A stretch of DNA of 64,000 nt from Pseudophaeomoniella oleicola (GCA_003868215.1 QWDQ01000007.1:310001-374000), one strand, 5' to 3'; numbered from the stretch's first letter, positions 10,902-23,178 are shown. Made by a program: numbers and translations. The notes: generated by a model not told the origin, from the letters alone.

Positions 10902-12946
10902 TTAGATTGTAAGTGGACCTACCTCGACCCTTTCCCGCCGTCTGAGATCTTCTAGTTTGGCCTCGAGGCGCTCCGTCTTCCTTTCCTGCACTTTGATTCG
11001 TGAATATCTTCCTATTGCTCCGAACTTAACCTTGGTGATCATGTCATTTGCTTTGCCCTTGCTGATTTGCTGCCCCGTCAACGGTTCTTTATTGATGCCC
11101 AGTTTGGTGTTGATGAACTTGAGTTGCCCTTCACTGGCTGGTCCTTTACGCCAAACTGCACTAGTGAGAATGAGCGTGCGCTCCATTGCATTTGACGCGA
11201 AAGTGTCCGCTCCACGGATAGCGTCGAGTAAGTTAGCGGCGGTTCCAATCGTCCGTCTTTTTGCAAATGGTATCTCCTGTCCTTCTGGAAGTGCTCTAGA
11301 ATATGTGATCTCGTAGCGTGCTGCTCCATCTTCTTCAGAAGCCGCGTCTGAGACGAGCGGATGGATACTTATGACGCCACTAGGTGACGAAAGAATGTAT
11401 CTATCCTCGGCGACTTGAACCCACGCATAGTTGCTCAGAGCTCGGACATGCCTCTCGCCAGAAGTGTCTCCAATCAATTCGACAACAGAATCATATCTCG
11501 TCATTGTCAACCTGATATCGGCTCTCATTGCGGTCTCTGGTGGGGAGATCTGTTCTAAGCGCAGAGCTTCATCAAGCTGCGACTTGAGTTCTTTCTTTCT
11601 TGCTTCTTGGAGCTCTTTCAGCTTCGATGGATCAGCATTTGCGATCACTTCTGAGGGCTCCAAGCCAAACAACGTCGGCACAGTAACAATGCCTGTTTCG
11701 AGGGAGCCAACCATATCGATCACATGACAGTCTTGTTTTCCGGGGAAGAGTCGCATACCCCTCCCAATCATCTGCACCAACAGATTCCTAGATTTGGTCG
11801 GTCGAGCCAGTAATACACAGTCTATGTTTGGGATATCAGTTCCCTCCGTAAAGATACTGCAATTCACCAAGACCGAGATTTCTCTGTTTCTGAAAGCAGA
11901 CAAACGCTCTGCTCTAATCGCCGCAGGTGTGTCCCCGGTTATATATTGAGCATTGATACCGTGCTTACGAAACGCCGATGTCAAGCCCATCACGTGTCCG
12001 ATGTCAACACAGAATACAATTGTTGACAGGCGCCCTTCTGCTTCCGAGCACCACGCTCGTACGGTTATGTCGTTGATCTCCTCGGTATTGACAGCTTTTG
12101 ACAAAGACCCAGGCTGGAAGTCACCACCCTTGTTTGTCCTGACTTTAGATAGATCGGCGTTAGACTTGACAGTCGTGAAGACAACGTTGGAGAGCCAACG
12201 TTCGTCAATCATCTCGACGTAGTCTTTGTGGTACACGATATGATCTATTGCTGCGCCAAGCTTGAGCCCATCGAGTCTGGACATGGTTGCAGACACACCA
12301 ACCAAAGCGCATGGTGACTGATTGGATTCGCTCAAGCCGAAGTGCGACAATACCTTTAGGTAAGACGGAGCAACGATATGGTGCGCTTCGTCAACTAGGA
12401 CAAGTTTGAATCTCTTGGGGTCAAACTTTTCTATTCTGTCTGAGCTGACAAGACTCTGCACTGAGGCCACAGTGATATCCGCATTTCCAGAAGCATGACT
12501 AGTTCCCATTTCGACTTCGATTCGCTTGTTGGGATATACTCTTGAGCAATGATTTGCAGCCTGATCGACTAGCTCCCGTCGATGTACTAAGATGAGAGAA
12601 CAGGTTGCGTCATTACTTGGAGGTTGTATACGATCGATCAAATGGGTGAAGACAACCTTAGGGATCTCTGTCAGGGACCGCTCACTTGTGTAATCGTTGG
12701 ACTTACTGTTTTGCCACTTCCCGTCGCAAGAGATATACCTAGTCGGTTGTGGCCATTTCCAAGATGTGTAAGTACTGATCGAATGCAGTCTTCCTGGTAG
12801 TCACGGAGGATGGATGTCGAAGACGAGGTTGCCGCTCTAGTCTGGTAACAGGGCAAGATAGGTAGTTGTCGCAGGGCAGAAGCGACAGGTCGAGAGCTCC
12901 CTTGACGTAGAGATAGTCGCGCAAGCGAATTTACAACGTACTGCAT
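10902..12946 (-). CDS. IRC3-like mitochondrial DEAD/DEAH-box helicase
   Basis: Predicted 664-aa SF2 helicase resembling yeast Irc3, a branch-unwinding helicase for mitochondrial DNA maintenance. Exons: 12946-12707 and 12656-10902, with a 50-nt intron just after the Walker A motif (LATGSGKT / VVFTHLI). Other helicase motifs are VDEAHH (Walker B/DEAH), GVSAT (motif III) and [15 protein letters not shown] (motif VI). The Arg/Ser-rich N terminus after the chosen Met ([16 protein letters not shown]) looks like a mitochondrial presequence. An in-frame upstream ATG at 13021 would add 25 residues and cannot be excluded. The C-terminal region is basic and charged, usual for the family. It shares a short divergent promoter with the Rrn5-like gene. 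Confidence 0.9.
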
Positions 12947-13296
12947 TGCCCATGGTTGCAACAGCACGGCTGTGGTAGATATGATTCTCAAAGTCCTAAC
13001 AGGGTTTCCTTGAATGACCATAACACTGTCGTTAGAATATGGGTGGACAGCATCTTCAGATAGCTGATGTCTAAAACAATGACGCGCTGTGTGCTTGACT
13101 GTCGTAACATGATATCAAGTAATAAATATATTATGTGGAGAAGATGACTATCCTTGAACTTTAACAGCGTCAACTTCATGGGATCGATCACACGTTGTAC
13201 TACTGAAGCTGCGATCATTGTGTGTGCTATTCAAGACACTGCCGAGATCGCTCATTCTCTGCATGATGGTTGTACTTCTTGACGGGGTCACTCAAG
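12947..13296. promoter_or_regulatory. Divergent promoter region, IRC3-like / Rrn5-like
   Basis: About 350 bp between divergent start codons, so both genes probably share control sequences. An ATG ATG pair at 13263 opens a 33-codon upstream frame that overlaps the Rrn5-like start in another frame and ends about 70 bases downstream of it. Confidence 0.55.
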
Positions 13297-15126
13297 ATGT
13301 CGGAGATGGTCGGTTTCAAGCTGGAGGCCGGAGTAGAGCAGAGTCATATCTCTTCGGCGAGTGATTCATCACATGAAGAACAACATGAAAATGGCTCCTC
13401 CGGATCATCTGGTGATGCTGAATTCATTGGACACCAAAAGTCCAAGAGGATCTCACGGGGATCCCAAAGGCGGCCAAACACTAGAGACGACCATTGGAAG
13501 AAGTTGCAGCGCTTCTATAGCGACAAGTACGTGGACTTACTGAAAGAAATGGATCCCGAGAACGGAACGGATGTCAGGCATGGCCCAAATGAAAATTACG
13601 ATGCTCAACAATTTGGCATGGTCATCTGGACCGCCGAAGAGAAACGAGCATTCTTTCAGGCATTATCGCACAGGGGGAGGCACGATATCAAAGCCATTGT
13701 CACTTCTGTAAAAACGAAGTCCGAGCTCGAGGTTGTTGCGTACTTAAAGCTACTTCATGATCAATCGTCCAATCAGAATGTTTCTCAGCTTTCTAGCGAC
13801 TGTCCAACGTTGGTCGAGATCCCAGCAGCTCTGGAAATAGGCCCCTCGACAGAAGTTTTGCTCGATAGCCACGCTGAAGCCCTCTGCATGTACCAAGAGA
13901 ACGTCGACAACGCCGTCGGTAGGCAACGAGACCCGAAATTTTGGCTAATCGACCAGTCTGAAGCTAGAAAGCTCGACGAGATTATCCAGGGAGCAGGCGA
14001 AGTGGATATAGGACAGCTAGTACCGGAAGCGGCCTTATTAAACCTCACCAACTGGACTGGGCTATCCGAAAGGGTATTCATGAACAGTGCAGGATCGCAA
14101 GGTAGTGACAACTGGCGTAACGTTGCTTTTGGAGATGAGACTCCTGCCATCACCCGTGAAGCCATTGCTGAATTCCATGATCTTGTCATCAGCCTTACTC
14201 GGCGATTACTCCAGGCGACATTAATTGTGGCCCAATCGCGCTTACGGATGAATCACCGAGGTAGAACTCATGCTGTCACTATTGAGGACGTGCAATCGGC
14301 ACTTGAAATACTCGGCATGCCAGCGAGCTCCTGGAAATATTGGTATGAAGCTCCTAGGAGGTGCCAATTACAAATCAAACTCCCAGGCCAAAAGGGGCGT
14401 ACCGGAGGGAACACAGACTACGACGAAGTAGAGGAAGTTCTGTTGAACTGGCGCCAGGGCCGTTCATCCTCCCGGTCTTCCCGAGGTTCTCAGCAAACGG
14501 AATCAACTAGGAATAGATCGGACCAGGAGCTGAGCGAGAATGCACATGATTCTAGATCTGTGGCATCTGGGAGTGAGGATGACTATCGCGCCGACGAGGA
14601 GAACCAAGAAGGCGAGTCAGAGGACTTCCGGGATTCCGATATTGAAAGTGAGACAGCAACAAGGGATGCTGTTTTGGATGATACATTAGAATTAGAGAAC
14701 GGTGAACCCCTGAACGGCGAAATCAGTGATGATTTTGAAGATATTTCGGATGATCCATCCTCCTGGACAGGAAATCCTCACGCGGTCGACGTTTCACAGC
14801 ATCGGATCGAGGGTCAATACCACACAATTGCACAACAGCGCGACCTCGAAGAGGGACGTGAAGAGGAACTTCGGCTATGGAAATACCTTGGCAAAGAGTC
14901 GCCACGCAGTCTCGAGAATTCCGCGCGTGGCCCGCAAGAACAGAAATGGGAACCGGCAGCTCTACGGAAGTCCAGGAACGAGCCAGCTGACTGGACAGAG
15001 GAAGCCTTGGGTAAGAGCTTCTGGGAAGAGTATTGCCATGGGGAAGAGGTGCCAGATATGCCGGCGTCGAAACGTCGAAGACGCTTGACCGCACATGATA
15101 GTATATCGAGTCAAAGTTCCGAGTAA
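13297..15126 (+). CDS. Rrn5-like RNA polymerase I upstream activation factor subunit
   Basis: Single-exon, 609-aa protein. The start is taken at MSEMVGFKLE, the first ATG in frame. Ser-rich acidic N terminus; a SANT/Myb-like segment at about residues 90-155 (WTAEEKRAFFQALSHRGR then IKAIVTSVKTKSELEVVAYLKLL). A histone-fold-like segment lies at about 290-345 (LTRRLLQATLIVAQSRLRMN then VTIEDVQSALEILGM). A long acidic C-terminal region follows. SANT plus histone fold is the pattern of Rrn5, which joins Rrn9, Rrn10 and histones H3/H4 at the rDNA promoter. The function is inferred from this layout. An overlapping upstream open frame may damp translation. Confidence 0.75.
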   Translation: MSEMVGFKLEAGVEQSHISSASDSSHEEQHENGSSGSSGDAEFIGHQKSKRISRGSQRRPNTRDDHWKKLQRFYSDKYVDLLKEMDPENGTDVRHGPNENYDAQQFGMVIWTAEEKRAFFQALSHRGRHDIKAIVTSVKTKSELEVVAYLKLLHDQSSNQNVSQLSSDCPTLVEIPAALEIGPSTEVLLDSHAEALCMYQENVDNAVGRQRDPKFWLIDQSEARKLDEIIQGAGEVDIGQLVPEAALLNLTNWTGLSERVFMNSAGSQGSDNWRNVAFGDETPAITREAIAEFHDLVISLTRRLLQATLIVAQSRLRMNHRGRTHAVTIEDVQSALEILGMPASSWKYWYEAPRRCQLQIKLPGQKGRTGGNTDYDEVEEVLLNWRQGRSSSRSSRGSQQTESTRNRSDQELSENAHDSRSVASGSEDDYRADEENQEGESEDFRDSDIESETATRDAVLDDTLELENGEPLNGEISDDFEDISDDPSSWTGNPHAVDVSQHRIEGQYHTIAQQRDLEEGREEELRLWKYLGKESPRSLENSARGPQEQKWEPAALRKSRNEPADWTEEALGKSFWEEYCHGEEVPDMPASKRRRRLTAHDSISSQSSE

Positions 15127-15308
15127 GGAAGTTTTACCTGGCTACCTCGTAGTATCCAATTGGACAAGTCATTCGACTTCTCTCTGACGGGTTCCACAAC
15201 GACCAGCTGTTATCTTATAATCATGGATTAAACATTTGGCATCCAATGGGATTCCATATCAGATAGGTGGAAGGTGATGATACGATGCTGCATTTGTAAA
15301 ATTAGATT

Positions 15309-16250
15309 TTGGAGCCCCGCCTTCGGCATAAGACGAAAATACCACAAGATGGACACATCGATCTTACATTACATAGCCGGCAACCAACAACACCTTTCAT
15401 AGAATTATTCAGATTGTCTCAGCAAAACCCTGGGATCTTGTCAGAGCTTTATCAGATAATTGCGAAGCGGGACTGTCAAATGCCACGTCTCTTTCTATGT
15501 ACATTCGTCCCCACGGAAGGGATGAGCGATGAATGGTCGCTGTTTCTCACGTCGCCCAGTGTCATCATCCACTGCAGAATTGTCGGCTCATACCTTGCCT
15601 ACGAGCGCAGCATTACTGAAACCAAGCCTGATGAAGATATTCGTTTCAAGGACAACATTTTGCTTGGCATTATAAAAGAAGGGGATGTACCAACATTTCG
15701 ACAGATAATGTTGGGCATGGATGCCAATACACAGGCAACGTTTTTCAGCTCGCACGACTTTGTAAGGCGTTCATTGGAGAAGATGGAACGAAGAGCCATC
15801 TTGAATACTGGTACTAAGGAATTTCGGTCCGCGCTGAGATGGATGCAGAAGAACTACGCCGACGGATCAGACATGTGAAAGGTGTTAGACCGTATTTAGG
15901 GACCAGCTATTTGACCATATGTTCAAGATCCTCCAAAGAGATTATTGACTAGACACCTCAATTTCCGGAGAGTTTACACCTACCATGAAGATCAGTCGAA
16001 GGGATGGGTAATGGACTTGATTCAGAGAAGGTCACATGACACCGCGTTCCGGGATTTGATGTATGTTTGTTTATCAATGCGATCCGAAAGCTTGGCGAAG
16101 GAATGGGTGCGCTCCAAGTTAGAAAACCACAAACATGGGACATCATATGAAAGCATGCTGCTCCAGATGAACGCCAATTGGCGCTGCAACAACTGCACCG
16201 ATCACTGTGGTTTTGGACATCTCTTTATAGGAATGGCACACTGGTGGTGA
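15309..16250 (+). CDS. Hypothetical protein, probable two-exon gene, 5' end unresolved
   Basis: The open frame 15309-15874 continues in phase into 15953-16250 through a plausible 78-nt GTGAAA...GACTAG intron, giving up to 287 residues. The first ATG in frame is at 15480, but upstream residues (TPFIELFRLSQQNPGIL) also look coding, so an unseen 5' exon is likely. The protein is rich in aromatic and charged residues with helical segments such as EDIRFKDNILLGIIKEGDV and AFRDLMYVCLSMRSESLAKEW. A Cys cluster near the end (WRCNNCTDHCGFGH) resembles part of a zinc site. I do not recognise the family. The 3' end may also be longer, because an open frame continues near 16178-16408. Confidence 0.45.
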
Positions 16251-16463
16251 CTTTACGCGCTCTTATCAACAATGATCTTCCAGACTGCATTGTTCTCACC
16301 TATTCCAATTGCGACACGCCTATAGCTACTAGTATCCCCGTGTCAGCGCCTGCAGTAGCGATTTCTGATGCTACTCCAATTATTGAGGACTCGTCGTCGT
16401 GCCACTGACCACATCGCAACAACATCCTTATTTCGTTGTACATGAGAAGAATACCGCCTCGCC

Positions 16464-18417
16464 ATGCCTCTCGAACATATCACCCCCCAAGACCATCGTC
16501 TGTTGCAGGATGTTGCAGATTCTCTAGCTACGTCTCATAAGATCCTGATAGTCACTGGTGCAGGCATAAGCACAAGTTGTGGTATTCCTGTACGCGCTTC
16601 TCTTACTATCACGAGCCACATCTCTGACAAAAGTCTAGGATTTCCGCTCCAAATATGGACTTTATTCTCTCATCCAACGGCAACGTAACTCACGATCACC
16701 AACCCTTGACGAACCGAAAACGCCCTCAAAGAAGCGCAAGTTCTCAGACGTCGACGATATCTCATTTACGTCCTCGCAGGAGTCAGTCTCGTCAAAAGCC
16801 AGCAAGGGTTGGACCGCGACAGGCGCGTCAATCAAGGGGAAAGATCTATTTGATGCGCGGCTCTGGAAAGATCCCGTCTCGACGTCTGTATTCTACACGT
16901 TTATTGCCTCTCTGCGGCAACAAGTACACGATGAGGTGAAACAGACAAGCCAGACACACAAGTTCATCCGTGTTCTACGCGACGGAGGTCGCCTTATGCG
17001 GTGCTACACCCAGAACATTGATGGCCTAGAGGCACGCGAAGGTTTATCTTCTGACCTATCCAGAGGGAAAGGTAACAAGAGACGATTCATGAAGAAGGTC
17101 TACGAATCTCCCAGGCCGTCACACATCGACAAAAATAGCGACTATGATGGCGGCTGTGAGGTTGTACCACTGCACGGGGATTTGGAAAAACTTCGTTGCA
17201 ACCTTTGCCAAAAGCTCGTGGACTGGAGTGAAGGGGACACTGCCTCTTTTCTGGAGGGAGAAGCTCCTCACTGCCAGGCATGCAGCTTCAAAGCGCAGAA
17301 TCGAAGAGAAAGCGGTAAGCGTGGTCTATCAATTGGGCTTCTGCGGCCAAACATTGTTCTGTACCAAGAGCAGCATCCCTCCGAGCAGCTTCTTGCAACG
17401 CTCCCACCTTTCGACATGGCTCAAGGACCCGAAGTTCTTGTTATTATGGGCACATCTCTCAAAGTGCATGGCTTGCAGAATCTGGTACGAGAATTTGCCA
17501 AAGCAGTGCATTCAAAGGATGGCCGGGTCATCTTCGTGAACCGAACCAAGCCATCAGAGAGCATATGGACTGATTTCATTGACGACTGGGTCGAAATGGA
17601 CTGCGATGACTGGGTCACGGATCTGCGAACAAGGAGGGAAGACCTCTGGCTTCGCCAGGGAGAACTAAAGCTCAAGACCACAAAGGCAGGGATATGGAAA
17701 CCTCGTAAACGGAAATCCACTGGAGGACGGTCACCACCAGCAGCGCAACCTCAACACACAGTTGCAGTTGTCATACACACAAAGAGAACCGAGCCTCCCG
17801 TGGATGCTGCACAGGTACACCAGAAGAAACGACGGAAGAGCAGGACTCCAACGTCGCCATTATCAGGCAATCCTCTGCCAACTCCACCCCCAAGCCATGG
17901 CAAGAATGGAGGACGACCAGACCGTGGCTCTGAGCGAAATGCCAACCACACTCCCTGGACCTCCGATTTGACTCTCACACCCTCAGCTCAACGTCGAAGG
18001 CGCTTGTGGGCAGACACGATCGAGTCCCCCGATTTCTCACCAGTCCATCAAACTACGAGTGCAGCATCCACGTCCTCCGGCTTAAACTCGTCGCCCATAA
18101 TCCCCAGATCAGACCTGATATTTCCTAATCATTCGGTTGCATTCCAACGAGGCCCCTTCACAATTTACACAGACCTGTACCCACAGTGCTCTGCTCCATA
18201 TCCAGCTCCATCGATTAGACAACGTGACGGACATTTCCAGAGCGTGGGCAAGGGCATCCTCACTCCGAGAACCGACGCGAATACCTGGGCCCCTGCTACC
18301 ACGGGCGAAGACGCAGATACACGAAAACGCTGCAAAGGGCAAGTGAACGGTGGACAATTGCACAACCCCATCGTCCCTCGAAGAACGAGATTGTCCATCC
18401 ATGATCTCTTGAATTGA
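16464..18417 (+). CDS. Hst3/Hst4-type NAD-dependent sirtuin deacetylase
   Basis: Predicted 634-aa class I sirtuin, most like fungal Hst3/Hst4, which deacetylate histone H3 K56 after S phase. Exons: 16464-16589 and 16639-18417; the intron splits GAGIST...CGIP from DFRSKYGLYS. Motifs: GAGIS (residues 32-36), TQNIDGLE (166-173), catalytic His in VPLHGD (221), zinc cysteines CNLC and CQAC (229/232 and 254/257), and GTSLKV. A Lys/Ser-rich insertion follows the first NAD-binding loop and a basic insertion follows NIDGLE, as in Hst3/4. About 220 C-terminal residues are disordered, Pro/Ser-rich and basic (KKRRKSRTP), consistent with nuclear location. Confidence 0.92.
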
Positions 18418-20306
18418 CTGCAGTCATGGTTTCTTGAACAACTACTTCAGCTTTTTTATTTTTTATTTATTATTTTTTTGGCGATAGCTTCGAAGCTCCA
18501 AGCTAGGGAGAGTCCCTGCTCCGTTGATTAGGCCACCCAACCGAGGTTCATGTTCAGGCTAAATGATTGAGACTCGGCCGATAGTGTGGCTCCCTCCTTT
18601 GGTCATTTACATCATTGAATATGGCGTTGGCGAGGTGAATGGATGTACAGCCGTATCATTGGGACTGTACGGGATGATACACCTCGGATAAACAGACTTT
18701 GAAGTCGTGACGAACGTTCAAGCATGATAATGAGTATCGATACCTAGTTGAGAAAAGAGAGAACACTGTTCGAACATTGCGGTCCGCGAGGTCTTCTCTC
18801 AAAGGATGTCAATTAAACGTGACCACCACATTGTAAGGTAAGTAAATGCCTTCTTTTAAACGGCGAATGACTCACTTGTGCCTTGAAAGCACATGTTGAT
18901 TTTGGCTATGAATGCCTCTTTCTTCTTCAAGGAATTCAGTACACAGCAACGTCAGTGGTATGCGTGGAGCTTCGCAGTCCCCAAGCGGGGGGGGGCTTAC
19001 TCTTGAAGGTCGGTCCCGAAAGCTTTTGTCGATCGGAAACATCGGCCTAAGTATATGGGGGAAGGGTAACACAAAGGTGACCATTATTTTGGCCGGTGTG
19101 ACACCCACCCACCCCGCCAAGTCACACTGTCGACTTGCTGACGTGTAAGGTATCCTCCGTCGCAAGCTAGGAGACCAAGGCTGCTCTGGATCGTATTGCC
19201 AAGGATACGCCTACCGTTTGGCCACTCCTCCCTTCATAGTATTCTCCGAAAAATGCATATTGTGTTAGGGATATTGGGATTCCACGCCCTTAATTTCGTG
19301 GAATACTGACTACTTGATGAGCTATCGGCATCGGTGAGAGTGCTCTGCTATCTGTACGACGTGGCGTGCCAGCTTTTACCAACAGTGACTCATTGTCAGG
19401 CTTGGTTTTCTGCAAGTAAGGTAGTCGTTTCTCAACTAATCGATTTGCCCAGTAGCATCAATCGGCCAGGATTGTCAAGGCAGATGGGCACGAGCGTCTT
19501 TTTCAAATGCGGTACAATCAAATGCATCAAACAGCTGGCAGTGAACACTGTGCTTCTAAGATCATTGGTGCTCGTGGAGCAACTAGCAGAAGGCCATCGA
19601 CGCACTTCGCACATGCATGACTGCAAATACTCGCTGGCCATTCGATTCAGAACTTACCTGAAGCAACATGCCATTTAGCTCCATAGATATGCCGATCAGT
19701 CGGGAGAATGCAATGATCTGTTAAGTCGCTAACCTTTGGAGCTCGGTAGTAATTGGTAGGGTTGAGGTATCGTTCCAATGTACTTTGACGATAAGAAGCA
19801 TGTAAGGATAGTCAGAAAGACTAATGTTTGACTTTTCCAAGCTTGGATACTAAAGGAACATCGGAAATGGCTTGCACATCCATAGTCATCAACCTGTCGA
19901 GATTGCAAGTAATACTCCACTTGAGGCTCTGCGGCAGATGGAGGTGTAGTACTGCACAAAACGCATATATGTCTCGCAACAATCCGAGGACAAATGTCGG
20001 CATTCTTCTGGTAATTCTCTCATGTAAATGAGTGACTGGACTCTCATTCGATTGATTGTGTTGTTTCCTCCTCGTCCAAGTCCTTATCTTGCGCGGATTG
20101 TTGTTCAAGCAGACCCCGCACTGTATTATTAACGGACCCCTCCAAATAGTAGAAGTGGGCTCTTTCGATGAACCACAACGGAGTTTGGCCGCCAAAAATC
20201 CTAGTAACTGTACTTCGTTCTCCAGCTCTTTGAGCTCTTTGAGCTCTTCGATTATCGCAGTTAGTTGCTTGCAGATCACGGCCGATTTTGTTGACTGATT
20301 GGACCA
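18418..20306. other. Intergenic, no supported gene
   Basis: Starts with a T-rich tract after the sirtuin stop, consistent with 3' UTR. A minus-strand open frame of 170 codons at 19821-20333 shows no recognisable domain. The right end probably contains the undetected 5' exon or promoter of the C2H2 gene. Confidence 0.45.
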
Positions 20307-21146
20307 GTGGCGACCCGAAGACAAAACTGGCACAACATACCTCTAACTAAATCGGCAGATGACGCCGCAGGTCCCGACGGCTTCGTCGAGCGGCTTGTTG
20401 CTCTACAGTGTCAACCATCCGACAGTGAGATCAGTGGAGCGCCAGGGCTGTACAGACGGAATGTAGCCTTGTATACTGCCACAAGTGCCCCATCTCAATC
20501 GACATCCATGTCATCCTCGCGCAAGGCCAATACTGCTTCCTCTATGGTTCCATCCTCGGCTCCGAGCTTAGTCCAGTCAGCTGCCCGGACTCTAACTCAG
20601 AGTTCGCTGCGCACATCGAACCTAAGCCACCTGAACCAGAATAGACTCTTGGAAACCGCATCTGAGGACTCAAGGATCCTCCGTCTACCCGTCGAGCATG
20701 TCCAGGAGGACCCGCAGTATCGATGTGTATTTGAAGCTCTAGACTGCGAAGAAGCATTCGACAATAAACGCACATGGGCCACCCATGTACTAAGTCATTT
20801 CCGTGGCAATCCGCCACCAACGTCTGCGTGCTGCTGTATATGCGGCCTCAGATTTTCTGACGTGACCGATGGCAATGCATGGAAAGCCTATTTGCACCAT
20901 GTCGACCTCTCTCACTTCAGTCAAGGTCACCCCTTCGTGACAGCTCAAATTGATACCGATCTGTACCGTTGGTTGTTCCAAAAAGGTATCATCGACAGGA
21001 CCACATATAATGGAATCCAGCTCGTAAGTCCAAGAAGAATGGATGAGTCCAGCATCAGAATGGGTGCCCAGGTTGGCCGACGAGACGAGCCATTTGTCAT
21101 TGTTGCGAGCCCTAGAGAAGAAAGGAGACAGAGACGACGAAATTAA
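20307..21146 (+). CDS. C2H2-type zinc-finger domain protein, 5' end unresolved
   Basis: About 279 residues. The N-terminal half is Ser/Thr-rich and disordered. From about residue 135 there are two C2H2-like fingers: RCVFEALDCEEAF with HVLSHFRG, and CCCICGLRF with a His pair in YLHHVDLSH. The finger pair with HFRG between, followed by DLYRWLFQKGIID, matches a fungus-specific C2H2 family I recall, often annotated only as C2H2 domain protein. There is no ATG at the start of the frame. An AG acceptor at 20306-20307 followed by TG GCG suggests that an upstream exon ends in A and the start codon is split by an intron, or that more N-terminal coding exists. DNA binding is inferred only. Confidence 0.65.
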   Translation: MATRRQNWHNIPLTKSADDAAGPDGFVERLVALQCQPSDSEISGAPGLYRRNVALYTATSAPSQSTSMSSSRKANTASSMVPSSAPSLVQSAARTLTQSSLRTSNLSHLNQNRLLETASEDSRILRLPVEHVQEDPQYRCVFEALDCEEAFDNKRTWATHVLSHFRGNPPPTSACCCICGLRFSDVTDGNAWKAYLHHVDLSHFSQGHPFVTAQIDTDLYRWLFQKGIIDRTTYNGIQLVSPRRMDESSIRMGAQVGRRDEPFVIVASPREERRQRRRN

Positions 21147-23178
21147 AGGCCAGCGCCCGACGATCTTGGGGTCGAGAAATTATTCGCACATCTCATCGCT
21201 TGAACTTGTGTACAGCGATGACATTGTTTCGACATCATTTTGAAGGGCTTTGCTCTTTGCTCTGCAATGATGTAGGCAATGGGTCATAGAGTATTGCCCA
21301 CAATTGAATATTGAACTGCAACTCACCTTGCGTTGCTTTCCAGAAGGGTTCATCGAGAATTTGAGATATGTGCGACGGCATCATATTGAGGCGCTAAATT
21401 CACAGGTCAACTTGGTACCAAGAAGGAGATTGCAGATTGTATGAATGAATATGAGAAATGTCATTGTTTTGCATGATCCGATTGTCAAATTGATTTTCGC
21501 CAGATAGCCCGCCAGATTGAACTCCAAGCAACGGACTTGGATTTCTGCTAAATGTCCTTTCTTTGATGAATCATATCTTCTACAGTAGTGGTTTTCGTAG
21601 ACCTTATATGATTATGCCCCATTAAGAGAATTGTCCATTGGAGAGTGTACCCATAGTAGACGATTGTGGCAGTGCTGACACTGTCCCATGCATGATCGTG
21701 GTGGCAATGTGAAGGGCGAGCTAACACTTCGAGTCAGGAGAATGCGCCCAATCAAGAATAATGATCCTGATTCACGGACGATTGATGAATTCAGCGACAA
21801 GACTCATCAGCAGAAGCAAAAGACATGAACGAGTAGGCACCCAATGCATCGATGAGAAGGATGCAGAATGTTTATACTGGGAGGTCAAGAAAGGAGAGTT
21901 GGCTTGGAAGCACAACTTGAGTGTGGGTCGTCGCACTCCTTCGGCTGCCTTCTTGAATGTACAGTTATAGCGCGGCCTTGAAACCACAAGGATTTCAACG
22001 GTCAAATATTTACAATATTCCTAATTTACCATCAAACTTCAATCCAGCTGGATAGTAGAAAAAAGCTGCTGTCCACTGATGATGCTAAGTCGACTATAGC
22101 CTCGAACAGGATTGATGTCATGTGTGGTTAGAGTTTTGTTTCATCTCCTTTCGCGCGCCGCTAGAATGAGCAGGCCACGATACCACCACGGATTCTATGT
22201 ACTGCTACTGCCCAGAGTAGGACGCTCAAGGTATTGACATATTCGCCTGCTAAGATCCGATCATCAGCCTACGCCGAGACATTGCGAATGGAAGTCAGCG
22301 TTCTCCGCGTCAGTTGCACCCAATGATGGCGTCCGCCCTGTACGAAGGCAATAGCATACAGTATCTCCAGCAAAACCCAAAACCAAACGGTACACATGTA
22401 ACTATGTGTAAGGCTGATCGTGAACGGGACAAGCAAAACGTGGCAGGCATCACAGGAAGGGAGACAAGTCAAGAAGGGCGGCGATGCAATGGGAAGACGG
22501 CAATATCTAGATTGAAGGGAGTTGAGAACATACACACTGCTTTGGATATGCGTCGATAACGGCACCAAAGCGAGGCACGGCCGCTGCCTATCTCAATTAT
22601 AGCTCAACTTGGTCAGGACCTGATCCTTTTGTATCGTACTCGTTCAGAGAGCAGCAAAATAGACAGAATAACTGCTATCACCAGATTTCATGAGAAGCAT
22701 ACCTTATAACTGCTGACCCCATTCATTTCCGGCGAGACCTGTGGCACTCCGTTTGAGGTGGTCGCAGCTGCATAGTCGAGTCATAAGGTGCACCTAGGGT
22801 AAGTAATACCATATCAGGGTTGGGACAATATCGCGATTCTTAGAACGTAAGATCATTATCACGTTCGGAAGGCTATGTACATTTCAAGACGTGGTTAATG
22901 AGCACTGAGACAGAATTATGGTGAGCGACCTTCTAACGTGTAAAGTCGAGATCGGTTCCGCTACCATTTGCGGACGAAAACTCCCAAGGTCGGAACACCT
23001 TCCCTTAACGAAAATTCTGCCACTACGACATCACCAGTTCATGCCCTTCCACCTTGGTCGAACTTGGTGCCAATGCAACGACTTCAACAGTCACATTCAC
23101 AGAAGTTTCCTTGCAATTGTTTCAGCCATGATAGCTGTAACGAAGCCTGACAGATGACAAAGTGAGGCAAGGTTTACC
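21147..23178. other. Intergenic, no supported gene
   Basis: About 2 kb with only short open frames on both strands, no motif I recognise, and no repeated ends that would mark a transposon. Confidence 0.45.

Noticed and set aside
18415-18531. In-frame 37-codon extension after the sirtuin TGA (TGA CTG context)
   Set aside because: The extension is mostly a T-rich tract read as Phe/Leu/Ile, and TGA CTG is not the leaky TGA CTA context. Chance is the better explanation.
19821-20333. 170-codon open frame on the minus strand
   Set aside because: No recognisable domain; it overlaps the start of the C2H2 gene, and part of its helix-like look comes from a 9-base tandem repeat (GAGCTCTTT type).
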